Assembly: GCF_001513965.1 (NCBI RefSeq)
Contig: NZ_KQ948062.1
Span: 1-32,906, forward strand
Reading direction: 5' to 3'
DNA: 32,906 nt
From: Streptomyces cellostaticus
GTDB taxonomy: Bacteria > Actinomycetota > Actinomycetes > Streptomycetales > Streptomycetaceae
Shown here: one piece after another, positions 8,525-16,500 of the stretch
Position numbering within the stretch: position 1 is the first letter of the stretch
Layout of the letters: each line of letters opens with the position of its first letter
Translations under genes and position numbers: made by a program
Notes under the pieces: model-generated
What the model saw: only the letters and a program-made list of their open reading frames with translations
The model's database searches: none
Told to the model about the DNA's origin: nothing

Positions 8525-8904
8525 GTAAGCAGACGCGTACAACGGACGGCGGCGACCCAATCAAGCAACCATTTCCTTCAGCTGGTGTCGGCGGCTCCAC
8601 AGCCGCCGGCGAAGCCGTGATCCTCGGTAATAACATCAGCCGCACTGGGCTGGTCACCAGCACGAGCACCAGCGTCCCTGGCGCACTCTGGGAGTGCCTG
8701 GCATCGGTAAGGGAATCCGCTGCGGGTAGGTTCCAGACCCTTTCCGAGCTATCAGATCGGCCCCCAAAGTCCGTTGAGGCCGTCCATCCTGGGCCCGTTG
8801 AGGACACGTTGGGGACGCAAGGACAGGAACAGACTGACAAAGGCTCCAGGGAGCCAACAGGCGGCACGCACTCTGAGCTGCGAAAACGCCAAGAATCAGC
8901 GTAG
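8443..8904 (+). pseudogene. Open frame after the NLR gene with a motif-like segment
   Basis: A frame open from ATG 8443 to TAG 8904 overlaps the end of the NLR gene by about 80 bp. Around bases 8600-8660 it encodes AAGEAVILGNNISRTG, which resembles the Gly-rich signalling motif of the two upstream genes. Between the NLR stop and this segment there is no ATG or GTG start with a ribosome site, and codon use is mixed. It may be a relic of another motif-bearing effector or a lost C-terminal extension. The rest of the frame is hydrophilic and unrecognised. Confidence 0.25.
8589..8608 (+). terminator. Strong hairpin downstream of the NLR gene
   Basis: CGGCGGCT, a 4-nt CCAC loop, and AGCCGCCG form an 8-bp perfect GC-rich stem, 65 bp after the NLR stop codon. 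There is no U-tract, as is common for actinobacterial terminators. It may end the membrane-protein/NLR transcript, though it also lies in the frame with the motif-like segment. Confidence 0.4.
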
Positions 8905-8930
8905 AAGAGCAAGGGTCGCCAAGATCCTAA

Positions 8931-8980
8931 ATGGACTCATAATCCGTCGGCCGTGGGTTCGAGTCCCACCCGCCCCACCA
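8931..8980 (+). tRNA. 3' half of a tRNA with CAU anticodon (attachment-site remnant)
   Basis: An anticodon arm of 5 bp (8931-8935 with 8943-8947) encloses loop CTCATAA, with anticodon CAT at 8938-8940. A perfect T-arm follows: GTGGG, TTCGAGT, CCCAC (8953-8969). After it come the 3' acceptor strand CCGCCCC, discriminator A and encoded CCA (8978-8980). No matching 5' acceptor (GGGGCGG) or D-arm lies upstream, so this is not a functional tRNA. CAU would be elongator Met or Ile2. Integrative elements commonly recombine into tRNA 3' ends and leave such a half copy at the distal junction. With this orientation, the element would be the DNA to the left, with the intact tRNA beyond base 1. Confidence 0.82.
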
Positions 8981-9968
8981 GGCACCGCAGGCGCAGAAAC
9001 GATGTCACCTGTGGTGATGTGAGAACGGTGGTCGCCACACCGAGGCGGCGACCGCCGTTCACCCTCCCAGACCAAGATCCAGGGACGGGTGCCGCGGGAG
9101 CAGCCGACCTCGATCGGCGGGACCACCCCGGCGCGGTTGTGGCTCCAGTCCTCCGCGGGTGCGGATGAGGACCCATTCTCGGGTGGCCGGAGGAGGGAAT
9201 GGGTGGCGTACTGCCACTGAGGGGGTTCTCCCTTTTCGACGCGGTCATGCGGGGAGGCCTCGTCGCGTTCGGATGAATCCGGATGCTCGCGCGTTCGGGA
9301 TCTGACCCACAGTGGTGAATATGTGGGAGGGGTGGGCGAGCGCGCGGGCCGGTGAGGAAAAGCGTTTCCCTCCAGGGAGGCGGACTGTGCCGGGACGCTC
9401 CGCCGAATTGATCACGCCTTATCCACAGGCATCGCCGGGTGATCGCCGGGAGCGCAGAATCCCTCGGCGAGCGGCTGCGGCTCTGCCGTGGGGGAGGTAC
9501 GCCCATGCCAGGTTCCGACTCCGACCCGCCCCCCCAGTGGTCGCGGACGGGACGACCCTGCTCGATGCCGGTGACGCCCCGCGCGCGGTGGTCCCGGCCG
9601 GTACGGGGTCGGCGCGGCCGTCCTCGACCGGCTGATGCAGCGGAAGCAGAGCGTGGCCCTCCGGGTGCTCGTGCTCGGAAAAAGAAGCGTTCTCCTTCCG
9701 GAACACGTGCAGAACCTTCATCCCCGTTATGAGCGGCTGATGAAGGACGCCGTCGCCCGGCCATGGCCTCACGCTGTCAACACGGCATTCGCCGCGTTCA
9801 ATTCTGGAGCACCTGGATTCCCTGGTCGGTCGATGCGTGAATGCCCAACTGGCTGAAATACGTGAAGGATTCCCTCGTGTGGTACTGGGATTCGGCCGGC
9901 AAGCTCCTGGGTGCCGTTCATCTCCATTTCCCGGCGACCCGGAACGCCAGGCGGGCCCCAGGACTTGA
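8981..9968. other. About 1 kb without a convincing gene; decayed junction DNA
   Basis: No frame here combines a start, a ribosome site and consistent codon bias. Fragments with gene-like codon use appear in changing frames: VADGTTLLDAGDAP near 9540-9600, LDRLMQRKQSVALRVLVLGKRS near 9630-9690, and WLKYVKDSLVWYWDS near 9850-9890. Switching frames every 100-200 bp suggests one or more old pseudogenes next to the tRNA scar. No RNA gene or repeat was seen. Confidence 0.5.
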
Positions 9969-10530
9969 TCTGGGAGCGACGTCCCCGCGCCTGCCCACGC
10001 CGCCCATGACCCGCCGCAGATCCCGTACGGGTTCGGGCCGCCCCTCCCGTACAGCGCACCGGAAGCCGTGCTCGCCGGCCGGGAGGCGCGCGCCGTCGTG
10101 AACGTCACCGGGATGATCCCCGAAGTGGCAGGCGGCGCCGCGGACTTCGAGTGGGCGGAGATCGCCCGCATCGCACGTGCCCCCTCCTCGCGCGGCAGCC
10201 GGCTCGCCATGAGTGTCCAACTGTGGGGCGGCAGCGTGTACTTCTGCGAGCTGAACACCCGTCGCGCGGTCCGGTTCGCCGAGGGGGGCGTGTTCAGCAA
10301 TTCATTTATTCGTCAACAGCCGGACACGACTCATGACTTGGCCCTGACGTGGCTTGGAAATGCCGTGGCCGGGGCACGGACCTCCTACGAGAAGCCGCCG
10401 CCGGGCGGTGCCGCAGGAGGAGGGCGTCATGGACCGTCGGATCCGGGTACGTGTCAGTCGTCGGCCCGCCGCCCCGCGCGGGCAGGAGATCGACCGCAGG
10501 ACGCCCTCGGGGCGCATCCTGCCGTACTGA
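9969..10530 (+). pseudogene. Unrecognised gene remnant, probably 5'-frameshifted
   Basis: From 9969 the frame is open and protein-like. It begins with a Pro/Tyr-rich stretch (IPYGFGPPLPY) and continues as EAVLAGREARAVVNVTGMIP, DFEWAEIARIARAP, LWGGSVYFCELNTRRAVRF and FIRQQPDTTHDLALTWLG. Its first possible start is GTG 10068, well inside the conserved-looking part. An ATG at 10006 would join this frame if one base were restored just after it, so a 1-nt deletion is a plausible cause. The frame has no stop until 10625 and runs into the opposite-strand STAS-ANTAR gene, so the end is also unclear. No family recognised; the right boundary given is approximate. Confidence 0.35.
10429..10530 (+). CDS. 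Tiny 33-residue basic ORF with a near-perfect ribosome site
   Basis: AGGAGGAGG at 10415-10423 stands 5 bp before the ATG at 10429, the strongest ribosome-binding site in the window. The 33 residues are very rich in Arg and end with TPSGRILPY at the TGA 10528-10530. The next base is the stop codon of the convergent STAS-ANTAR gene. It could be a genuine small protein or the shifted C-terminal end of the neighbouring remnant. No family recognised. Confidence 0.4.
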   Translation: MDRRIRVRVSRRPAAPRGQEIDRRTPSGRILPY

Positions 10531-11214
10531 TCACCCGTCATGCATGTGGCGGGCCACCGCCGCGCGCAGTGCCGTACGCAGATGCTCGGGCGGCACGGGG
10601 CCGTCCGGTGCCGTGCTCGCGGTGAGCGCCGCCGCCACGTCGCGCAGCTTGGTGTTGGACCGCTGGGAGGTCTCCCGCAGGATGTCCCACGCCTGCTCGG
10701 CGCTGCACGCGTGAGCGGCCATCAGGATGCCGCGCGCCTGGTCGATCACCGGGCGGGAGACGATCGCGTGGCGCAGCTGCTCGATCTCCACGCGCAGCCC
10801 GTGCAGTTGCTCTGCGCGCTCACGGGCCACCACGGAGGCGGTGCGGGCAGGCGGGTCGGCGGGCAGCGCGGTGCGCAGCGGATCGACGCAGTCCAGGCCC
10901 ACCAGTTCCAGGATGCGACGCGGCTGGCCCCGCCAGCCCGTGGCCGCGACCGGTACGCCGCACCGGCGGCCGTACGCGCTGAGCACGTCCAGGAACTCCA
11001 GGCCTGCCGTGTCCATGAAGGACACGCCCGTCACGTCCAGCTCGATCCGGCCGACGCCCGCCGGCAGCGCGGCCAGGGCCGCGGCCAGCGTGTCCGTACA
11101 GCCGTGGACCAGCTCTCCGCGCGCGTCGAGAAGAGCGCGGCCCTCCTCGGTCCGGCCGCCGACGACCAGCGCGTCCAGCCGCCCGGTGTGCGGTGCTCGT
11201 GCCGCTGAGGTCAT
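10531..11214 (-). CDS. STAS-ANTAR regulator
   Basis: A 227-residue two-domain regulator. The STAS domain (about residues 12-115) contains the strand-helix signature LDVTGVSFMDTAGLEFLDVL. The Thr in MDTAGL occupies the position phosphorylated in SpoIIAA-type anti-sigma antagonists. The ANTAR domain (about 150-210) shows the helical pattern QLRHAIVSRPVIDQARGILM with an AWDILRETSQRSN segment, typical of proteins that bind dual-hairpin antiterminator RNA. The combination suggests partner-switching input coupled to RNA antitermination output. ATG 11214 is chosen because GGGGAG lies just upstream. The divergent MEDS-HATPase gene starts 126 bp away, and its kinase-like domain could be the partner that phosphorylates or binds the STAS domain. 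Confidence 0.85.
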   Translation of the reverse strand: MTSAARAPHTGRLDALVVGGRTEEGRALLDARGELVHGCTDTLAAALAALPAGVGRIELDVTGVSFMDTAGLEFLDVLSAYGRRCGVPVAATGWRGQPRRILELVGLDCVDPLRTALPADPPARTASVVARERAEQLHGLRVEIEQLRHAIVSRPVIDQARGILMAAHACSAEQAWDILRETSQRSNTKLRDVAAALTASTAPDGPVPPEHLRTALRAAVARHMHDG

Positions 11215-11339
11215 GTCTCCCCCTGCTCGGGTCCTCGTGGCTCGCCCCTCGTCTGCCCCCGGCACCCGGGCCTACACCCGGCGAGGGACGGACAAGGCGC
11301 ATACTGGGCACCCGTGTTCATGTCCAGCTGGGAGACGGC

Positions 11340-12311
11340 GTGAGCGTCCCGGAGCCGGCGCGGCCCCCGACAGCCGAACCCTTCGTCCACCGCGCCCTCT
11401 TCTACGGCGACGCCCGGCAGTACCTGGCGGGCACCGTGCCCTTCGTCCGCGCCGCGCTGACCGCGGGCGAACCGGTCGCGGTCGCCGTCCCCGGCGAGAA
11501 CCTGCGGCTGATCCGGGACGCGCTGGACGCGGACGCCGACGCCGACGCCGTACGGTTCCTGGACCTGCGCGAGGCCGGACGCAACCCCGGCCGGATCATC
11601 CCCGGTGTGCTGCGCGCCTTCGCCGACACCCAGCCGGCCGGCCGCCGGGTCCACATCATCGGCGAACCCGTCTGGGCCGGCCGCACCGCCGCCGAGTACC
11701 CCGCCTGCGCCCAGCACGAGGCGCTGGTCAACACCGCGTTCCAGGGCCGCCGGGTCACCATCCTGTGCCCCTACGACACCGCCCGCCTGGACGCCCGGGC
11801 GCTCGCCGACGCCCACGCCACCCACCCGCTCGTCATCCCGCCCGGCGCCACCACGCACCGCCCCAGCGAGACCTACGACCCCGAGGACGTCCTCGCCCGC
11901 TGCAACCAGCCGCTGCCGCCCGCCCCCGACACCGGTCCCGGCGTGCTCGCCCTCGCCTTCGACGACGGCTCCCTGTCCGCCGCCCGGCGCCTGGCCACCG
12001 AGCACGGCGCCCGGCTCGGCCTGGCCGGCCTGCGGCTGGAGGACCTGACCCTGATCACCGCCGAGCTGACCACCAACAGCGTGCTCCACGGCGGCGGGAC
12101 GGGCACGCTCACCGTGTGGGCCGAGGGCGGGCACGTGCTGTGCCAGGTCCGCGACAAGGGCCGCCTGACCGACCCGCTGGCCGGCCGCCGCCCCGCCGCC
12201 CGTGACCAGCGCGGCGGCCGCGGCCTGCTCCTGGTCAACCTCGTGGCCGATCTGGTGCGCATGCACACCGGACAGGACGGCACGACCATCCGGAGCTACC
12301 TGGCACGGTGA
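11340..12311 (+). CDS. MEDS sensory domain - HATPase anti-sigma-like protein
   Basis: A 323-residue protein starting at GTG 11340 with GGGAGA just upstream. Residues 15-185 match the MEDS (DcmR-type) sensory domain common in actinobacteria, with FVHRALFYGDARQYLAGTVPFV near the N-terminus and HIIGEPVWAGR in the middle. The C-terminal 130 residues are an RsbW/SpoIIAB-type HATPase_c_2 domain. It has the N-box ELTTNSVLHGGG, the VRDKGRLTDP segment and the G-box GGRGLLLVNLVADLV. Such proteins are serine kinases or anti-sigma factors, and the MEDS domain is thought to sense small molecules or redox signals. The divergent STAS-ANTAR gene is its likely functional partner. Target sigma factor unknown. 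Confidence 0.85.
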   Translation: MSVPEPARPPTAEPFVHRALFYGDARQYLAGTVPFVRAALTAGEPVAVAVPGENLRLIRDALDADADADAVRFLDLREAGRNPGRIIPGVLRAFADTQPAGRRVHIIGEPVWAGRTAAEYPACAQHEALVNTAFQGRRVTILCPYDTARLDARALADAHATHPLVIPPGATTHRPSETYDPEDVLARCNQPLPPAPDTGPGVLALAFDDGSLSAARRLATEHGARLGLAGLRLEDLTLITAELTTNSVLHGGGTGTLTVWAEGGHVLCQVRDKGRLTDPLAGRRPAARDQRGGRGLLLVNLVADLVRMHTGQDGTTIRSYLAR

Positions 12312-12370
12312 GACGCCGACCCCTCACAGCGGCGCCTGCCGCACCCCCTTCGTGCCGTCGCCGGGCTGTC

Positions 12371-13408
12371 TCAGGCGGCCAGCGGGTTGAGGACCAGCGG
12401 TTCGATCCGGCCCTCCAGCATGGCGCCGAGGCCCTGTATGGCGCACACGTCGGGCCGTTCCGCGATGTGCACCGGGATGCCGGTCGCCTGGCGCAGCATC
12501 TGGTCGAGACCAGGCAGCAGGGCGGAGCCGCCGACCATCATGATCCCGTGGTCGGCGACATCGGCCACCAGGTCGGGCGGGCAGTCGCGCAGCACCTTGC
12601 CGATGCCGTCCAGGACGGCCGTCAGCGGGGTCTGGATGGCGTCGCGTACGGCGGCGGTGTCGACCCGCACACTGCGGGCGAGCCCGGTGGTCACGTCCAG
12701 CCCGCGGATCTCGGTCGCGGCCGGCCCGTGCGGGGTGAGTCCGTTGCCGGACAGGGCGAGCTGCAGCGGCCGCACGGACCGGCTGGGCAGCATCAGCTCG
12801 TGCTCGTGCCGCAGATGCTGCACGATCGCATGGTCGACGGACTCCCCGCCGACCGGGATCCGCTCGGCGGTGACGATGGACCCGAGGGAGAGCACGGCCA
12901 CCTGCGTGGCCGCCGCCCCGCACACCATGATCATGGTTCCCTCGGGCCGTTCCACGGGCAGCCCGCACCCCACGGCGGCCGCGATGAGCGTGTCCACCAG
13001 CTCCACCCGCCGCGCGCCCAGCCCTACCAGCGTCTCGATCGTCGCCCGCTGGGCCAGCGGGTCGGCGTCGTGCGGGGTGCAGGCCGCCGCGCGCAGCCGG
13101 GGCTTGCGGCGCAGGCTGCGGCGCATCTTGTCGCCGATCAGGTGGCGCAGCATGCGCTGGGCCATCTCGATGTCGACGATGGTGCCACTGCTGATGGGCC
13201 GTACGACCCTGATGTAACTCGGCGTTCTCCCCGTCATCTTCTGCGCGAACTCGCCCACCGCGATGAGCGACTCGGTACGGGTGTTCACGGCCGCGACCGA
13301 GGGCTGGTCCACGACGAGACCGGCACCCTTCACATACACCCGGGTGCGGGCCGCACCCACGTCGACGGCGAAGTGGCAGCGGCGCAACTGCTCCAGGCTG
13401 ACGGTCAC
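12371..13408 (-). CDS. mbl: MreB-like actin homologue Mbl
   Basis: A 345-residue actin/MreB-family ATPase. Phosphate-1 region FAVDVGAARTRVYVKG is at about 13-28. The connecting and phosphate-2 regions appear as MVCGAAATQVAVLSLGSIV. The adenosine motif is MMVGGSALLPGLDQML near 295-310. In typical MreB the phosphate-1 motif is DLGTANT; here it is DVGAARTR, a divergence seen in Streptomyces Mbl proteins. Mbl works with MreB in spore-wall synthesis in Streptomyces, not in vegetative elongation. GTG 13408 follows GGAAGGA at a good distance. It converges with the MEDS-HATPase gene, with a 59-bp gap. The symbol rests on family recognition and on the recalled position of mbl near matB in S. coelicolor. 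Confidence 0.82.
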   Translation of the reverse strand: MTVSLEQLRRCHFAVDVGAARTRVYVKGAGLVVDQPSVAAVNTRTESLIAVGEFAQKMTGRTPSYIRVVRPISSGTIVDIEMAQRMLRHLIGDKMRRSLRRKPRLRAAACTPHDADPLAQRATIETLVGLGARRVELVDTLIAAAVGCGLPVERPEGTMIMVCGAAATQVAVLSLGSIVTAERIPVGGESVDHAIVQHLRHEHELMLPSRSVRPLQLALSGNGLTPHGPAATEIRGLDVTTGLARSVRVDTAAVRDAIQTPLTAVLDGIGKVLRDCPPDLVADVADHGIMMVGGSALLPGLDQMLRQATGIPVHIAERPDVCAIQGLGAMLEGRIEPLVLNPLAA

Positions 13409-13553
13409 GGGAGATCCTTCCGAGGGCGCGGTCCTTGGGGGCCGGATGGCGGCTTCTTTCGCATCCTCTGGGGGATTCCGGCGGCGCGCCTGCGGGAGGG
13501 GGCCGGGCGGGGCGCCGCTGAATGGGGGGTTCGGCCGTCCCGGGAGATCCGGG

Positions 13554-16500
13554 TCAGAGGGTCTGTGCGGCGCGGAGGAGGGGTTCGATACCGCGGGAGG
13601 TGAGGCCGGGTGAATCGGGCGAGGGCGGCGTCGGCTCGGTATCGACGTGGACGAACCTCATACCGGCCGTCAGCGCCGCGTCCTGCTCGGGTCCCGTGGA
13701 GCCGATCACGAGGCAGTCGCTCGGGGGGAGGTAGAAGTGCCGGGCGGCCTGGACCAGGTGGTGGGGGTCGGGCATCAGCGGGGTGTGCAGGGCATGGCGC
13801 CCATGCACACCGCCGGGCAGGCAGCCCAGAAGCCGCCGCTCTCCCAGGTAGGCGAAGGCCGCCCGGGTCGAGTGGTCGGTGACCACCGCCAGCGGCCGGC
13901 CCTTGTCGGCCAGGGTGCGGACCAGCAGGTCGGAGCAGGGCAGGGGCTCTGCTTCGCGGGCGGCGGCCGTTTCCAGGGATGCCAGTTCCTCTTCCAGCCG
14001 CTCGCTCGGCCGGTGCCGCCGGGACGGGCGGAGCAGGTCGAGCGGGTCGTCGTACCAGCCGGCGGCTTCGGGCAGGAATTCCTGTACGAGGCCGGTGGCG
14101 TCGAGGGCGAGACGGGTCAGCGTGCCGTCGAAGCCCAGGATGACGGCTCCCGCCGTGCGCAAGGCGTCGACCAGTCCGGGGTCGGCCTGCCCCGGCGATG
14201 CAGTTGCTCGCGACGAGCGGACCGGTGTGAGGGTGACCGCCCAGCGGACCGTGTGCCCGGGCAGCGACAGACGGCGCAGACAGGCGTCCAACTCGGCCTG
14301 CGCCTGAGCCGTTTCGCTGGCGTGGTAGGCGAGTGAGACGTCGTCCAGGCAGCCGCGGAGATGCCGGGCGATGGCTTCGGACACGCGTCCCTCACCGGCC
14401 CGGACGCCCTCGATCGGCGCCGTGATCCGCCACACCGCCTCACCCGCCGCCTCGAACACCGGGTTTCCGCTGCCGGACGTCCCGAGTTCGAGCAGCGCAA
14501 GGGGGCGTTCGGTGAGGTCCACCTCGTGGTAGAGCGTCGCTCCTTCGGGTCGGGTGAGGGTGAGCCCCGCGTCCGCGTCCGTGTCGTGTGCGGTGTACAC
14601 GACGGTCCTGGTGCTGCCCTCGGGCTCCGGGAAGGGAACCCGCTCCGGCAGGCTGAAGGGGCCCTGGACCGGATGGACCGTGTCGGCGGAGGGGGGATAC
14701 GCGCGAAGGCACCAGCCGTCTGCGGGGCTGGTGGTCATGGTCTGCAGTGCGGGGCCCGAATATCCTTCGGCGGCCAGCGCGTTCCGCAGTGGGTCGGAGA
14801 CGGCGACGATGCCCTGGGCGCCGCTCAGGTCCATGGCGTGGTCGAGAACCACCCTCTGGGGGTACCAGTCCTCCTCGTCGTCGTAGTCCCACGTGCGGAG
14901 GAACGTCACCCACCACCGGTGGCCGCCCGTCTCGGCGACCCGGTCCGAGAACTCCCGAAGGGTGACAGTGAGCAGCGGAAGCTCCGAAACGCCGCGTTGC
15001 AGCCACACGAAGTAACCGTCGTTCTGCGCCGCCAACTCGTAGTGGGCCGGATCGATCCCGCTTGCCACCAACAGCCGTACGACCGCCCGGCCCAGCGCCG
15101 CCCGGTCGTCCGCACCCACGGGCCCGTCCGCGAATTCGAAGAGGGCCGCGTTGCGGAAGGGGGGAGGCGGGCGGTCGTCGTCCTCCGCGGTGAACAGACT
15201 CTCCGGCACCTCGTCCCGCGGCAGCGGCCTCTCCTGCGCCGGGTCGTCGGGGCCGTAGAGGAGCGACGGGGCCTCGGTGGGGTAGAGGCCCTCCTCCGGT
15301 AGGTCGTCCAGGTCGGACACGGCGGTGTGGTCAGGGCCCGGATCGTGTTCCCCCTGGTCCTCGAAGTCGGTGTAGTCGCCGCGCAGTTCATGGCCGAGGG
15401 CCAGCAGATCGGGATCCTCGCCGCCCGACCACTCGTACTCCTGGTACACCTCCAGCGCCTCTTCGACACGGCCCAGCCGGCGCAGCGCGATCAGCAGCAG
15501 CCGGCGGTAGTCCTCGCGGTCCGGGTGCGCGCGCAGGAGCTCGCCGAGATCCGTGGCCGCGCGCTCGTACTCGCCCAGGTCCAGGTCCAGTTCGGCCCGC
15601 CGGCGGTACAGGTCGAGCCGGAACTGGTGGAGGCTGGTACGGGCCGTGCGGGCGGTGGGGCCGGGGACCTCCGCGAGGGCTCGGTCACCGCGCCAGAGGT
15701 CCAGTGCCTCGGTGAGACGGTCGCGGGCCTCGGCCGGGCGGTTCTCGGCCGCGAGGTGCGCGGCCGAGCGTTCCAGCTCCCTGCAGTGGACCAGGTCCAC
15801 GTAGTCGTGGCTGGTGTGCAGGGCGTATCCGCCGGGGAGTTCCGCGATTGCGCCCGGGCCCAGCCAGTCGCGCAGCTGCGCCGTGATCCGCCCGAGAACC
15901 GTCGGAGCGTCGTCCGGTACGTCATCGGGACTCCACAGGCCGGCCGTCAACTCTTCGAGGGTCACCGTGCGGCTGTCCCTGAGCAGCAGCATGGCGAGTA
16001 CGGCGCCGGCGAGCGGTTCGAACTCCGCGGGGCGCTGCTGCGGGAGTGAGACCCGCAGGGGACCCAGGAACTGGTAGGAACGCACACGTGAGGGCCCCTC
16101 GGCCTCGGGCAGCGCGCGCTCGTCCGCGAGCAGGGCCCTGCCGCGCCGCTGCTCGTCCGGCGAGGCCGACAACAGGAGGTCGACGGCGCTCGTGAGGCTG
16201 GAAGGCAGTGGGTCCGCGGCCAGATGGCGGATCAGCCGACCCAGGTCCGACAGATCCACCGACTCTCCGTCGTCCCCCGAGGTCCTTCCAAGCTTGAAGC
16301 GGCTGAGTTTGACGGTTCCGTCGGGCAGGAGCAGCACCGCGCGCGGGCCGATGCCGCCGTGCGTGACGCCCGCGTCGTGGACGGCTCCGACGGCTCGGGC
16401 GAGCTGATTCCCGGCCGACACCAGCAGCCGCGCGGGAAGCCGGAAAGCGTCCGGTCCCCTCAGGCCGGCCAGCGGGATGCCGTCCAGATACTCCATGGCG

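Noticed and set aside
8850..8980. Complete functional tRNA
   Set aside because: No 5' acceptor strand or D-arm pairs with the 3' half within the expected distance.
8937..9764. 275-residue minus-strand frame ending in GRVGLEPTADGL
   Set aside because: The ending is the well-known false translation of the antisense strand of a tRNA T-arm, and the rest lacks codon bias and domain features.
10727..12205. Long plus-strand Arg/Pro-rich frame
   Set aside because: It is antisense to the STAS-ANTAR gene and out of frame with the MEDS-HATPase gene, both of which have clear domains; long open shadows are normal at this GC content.
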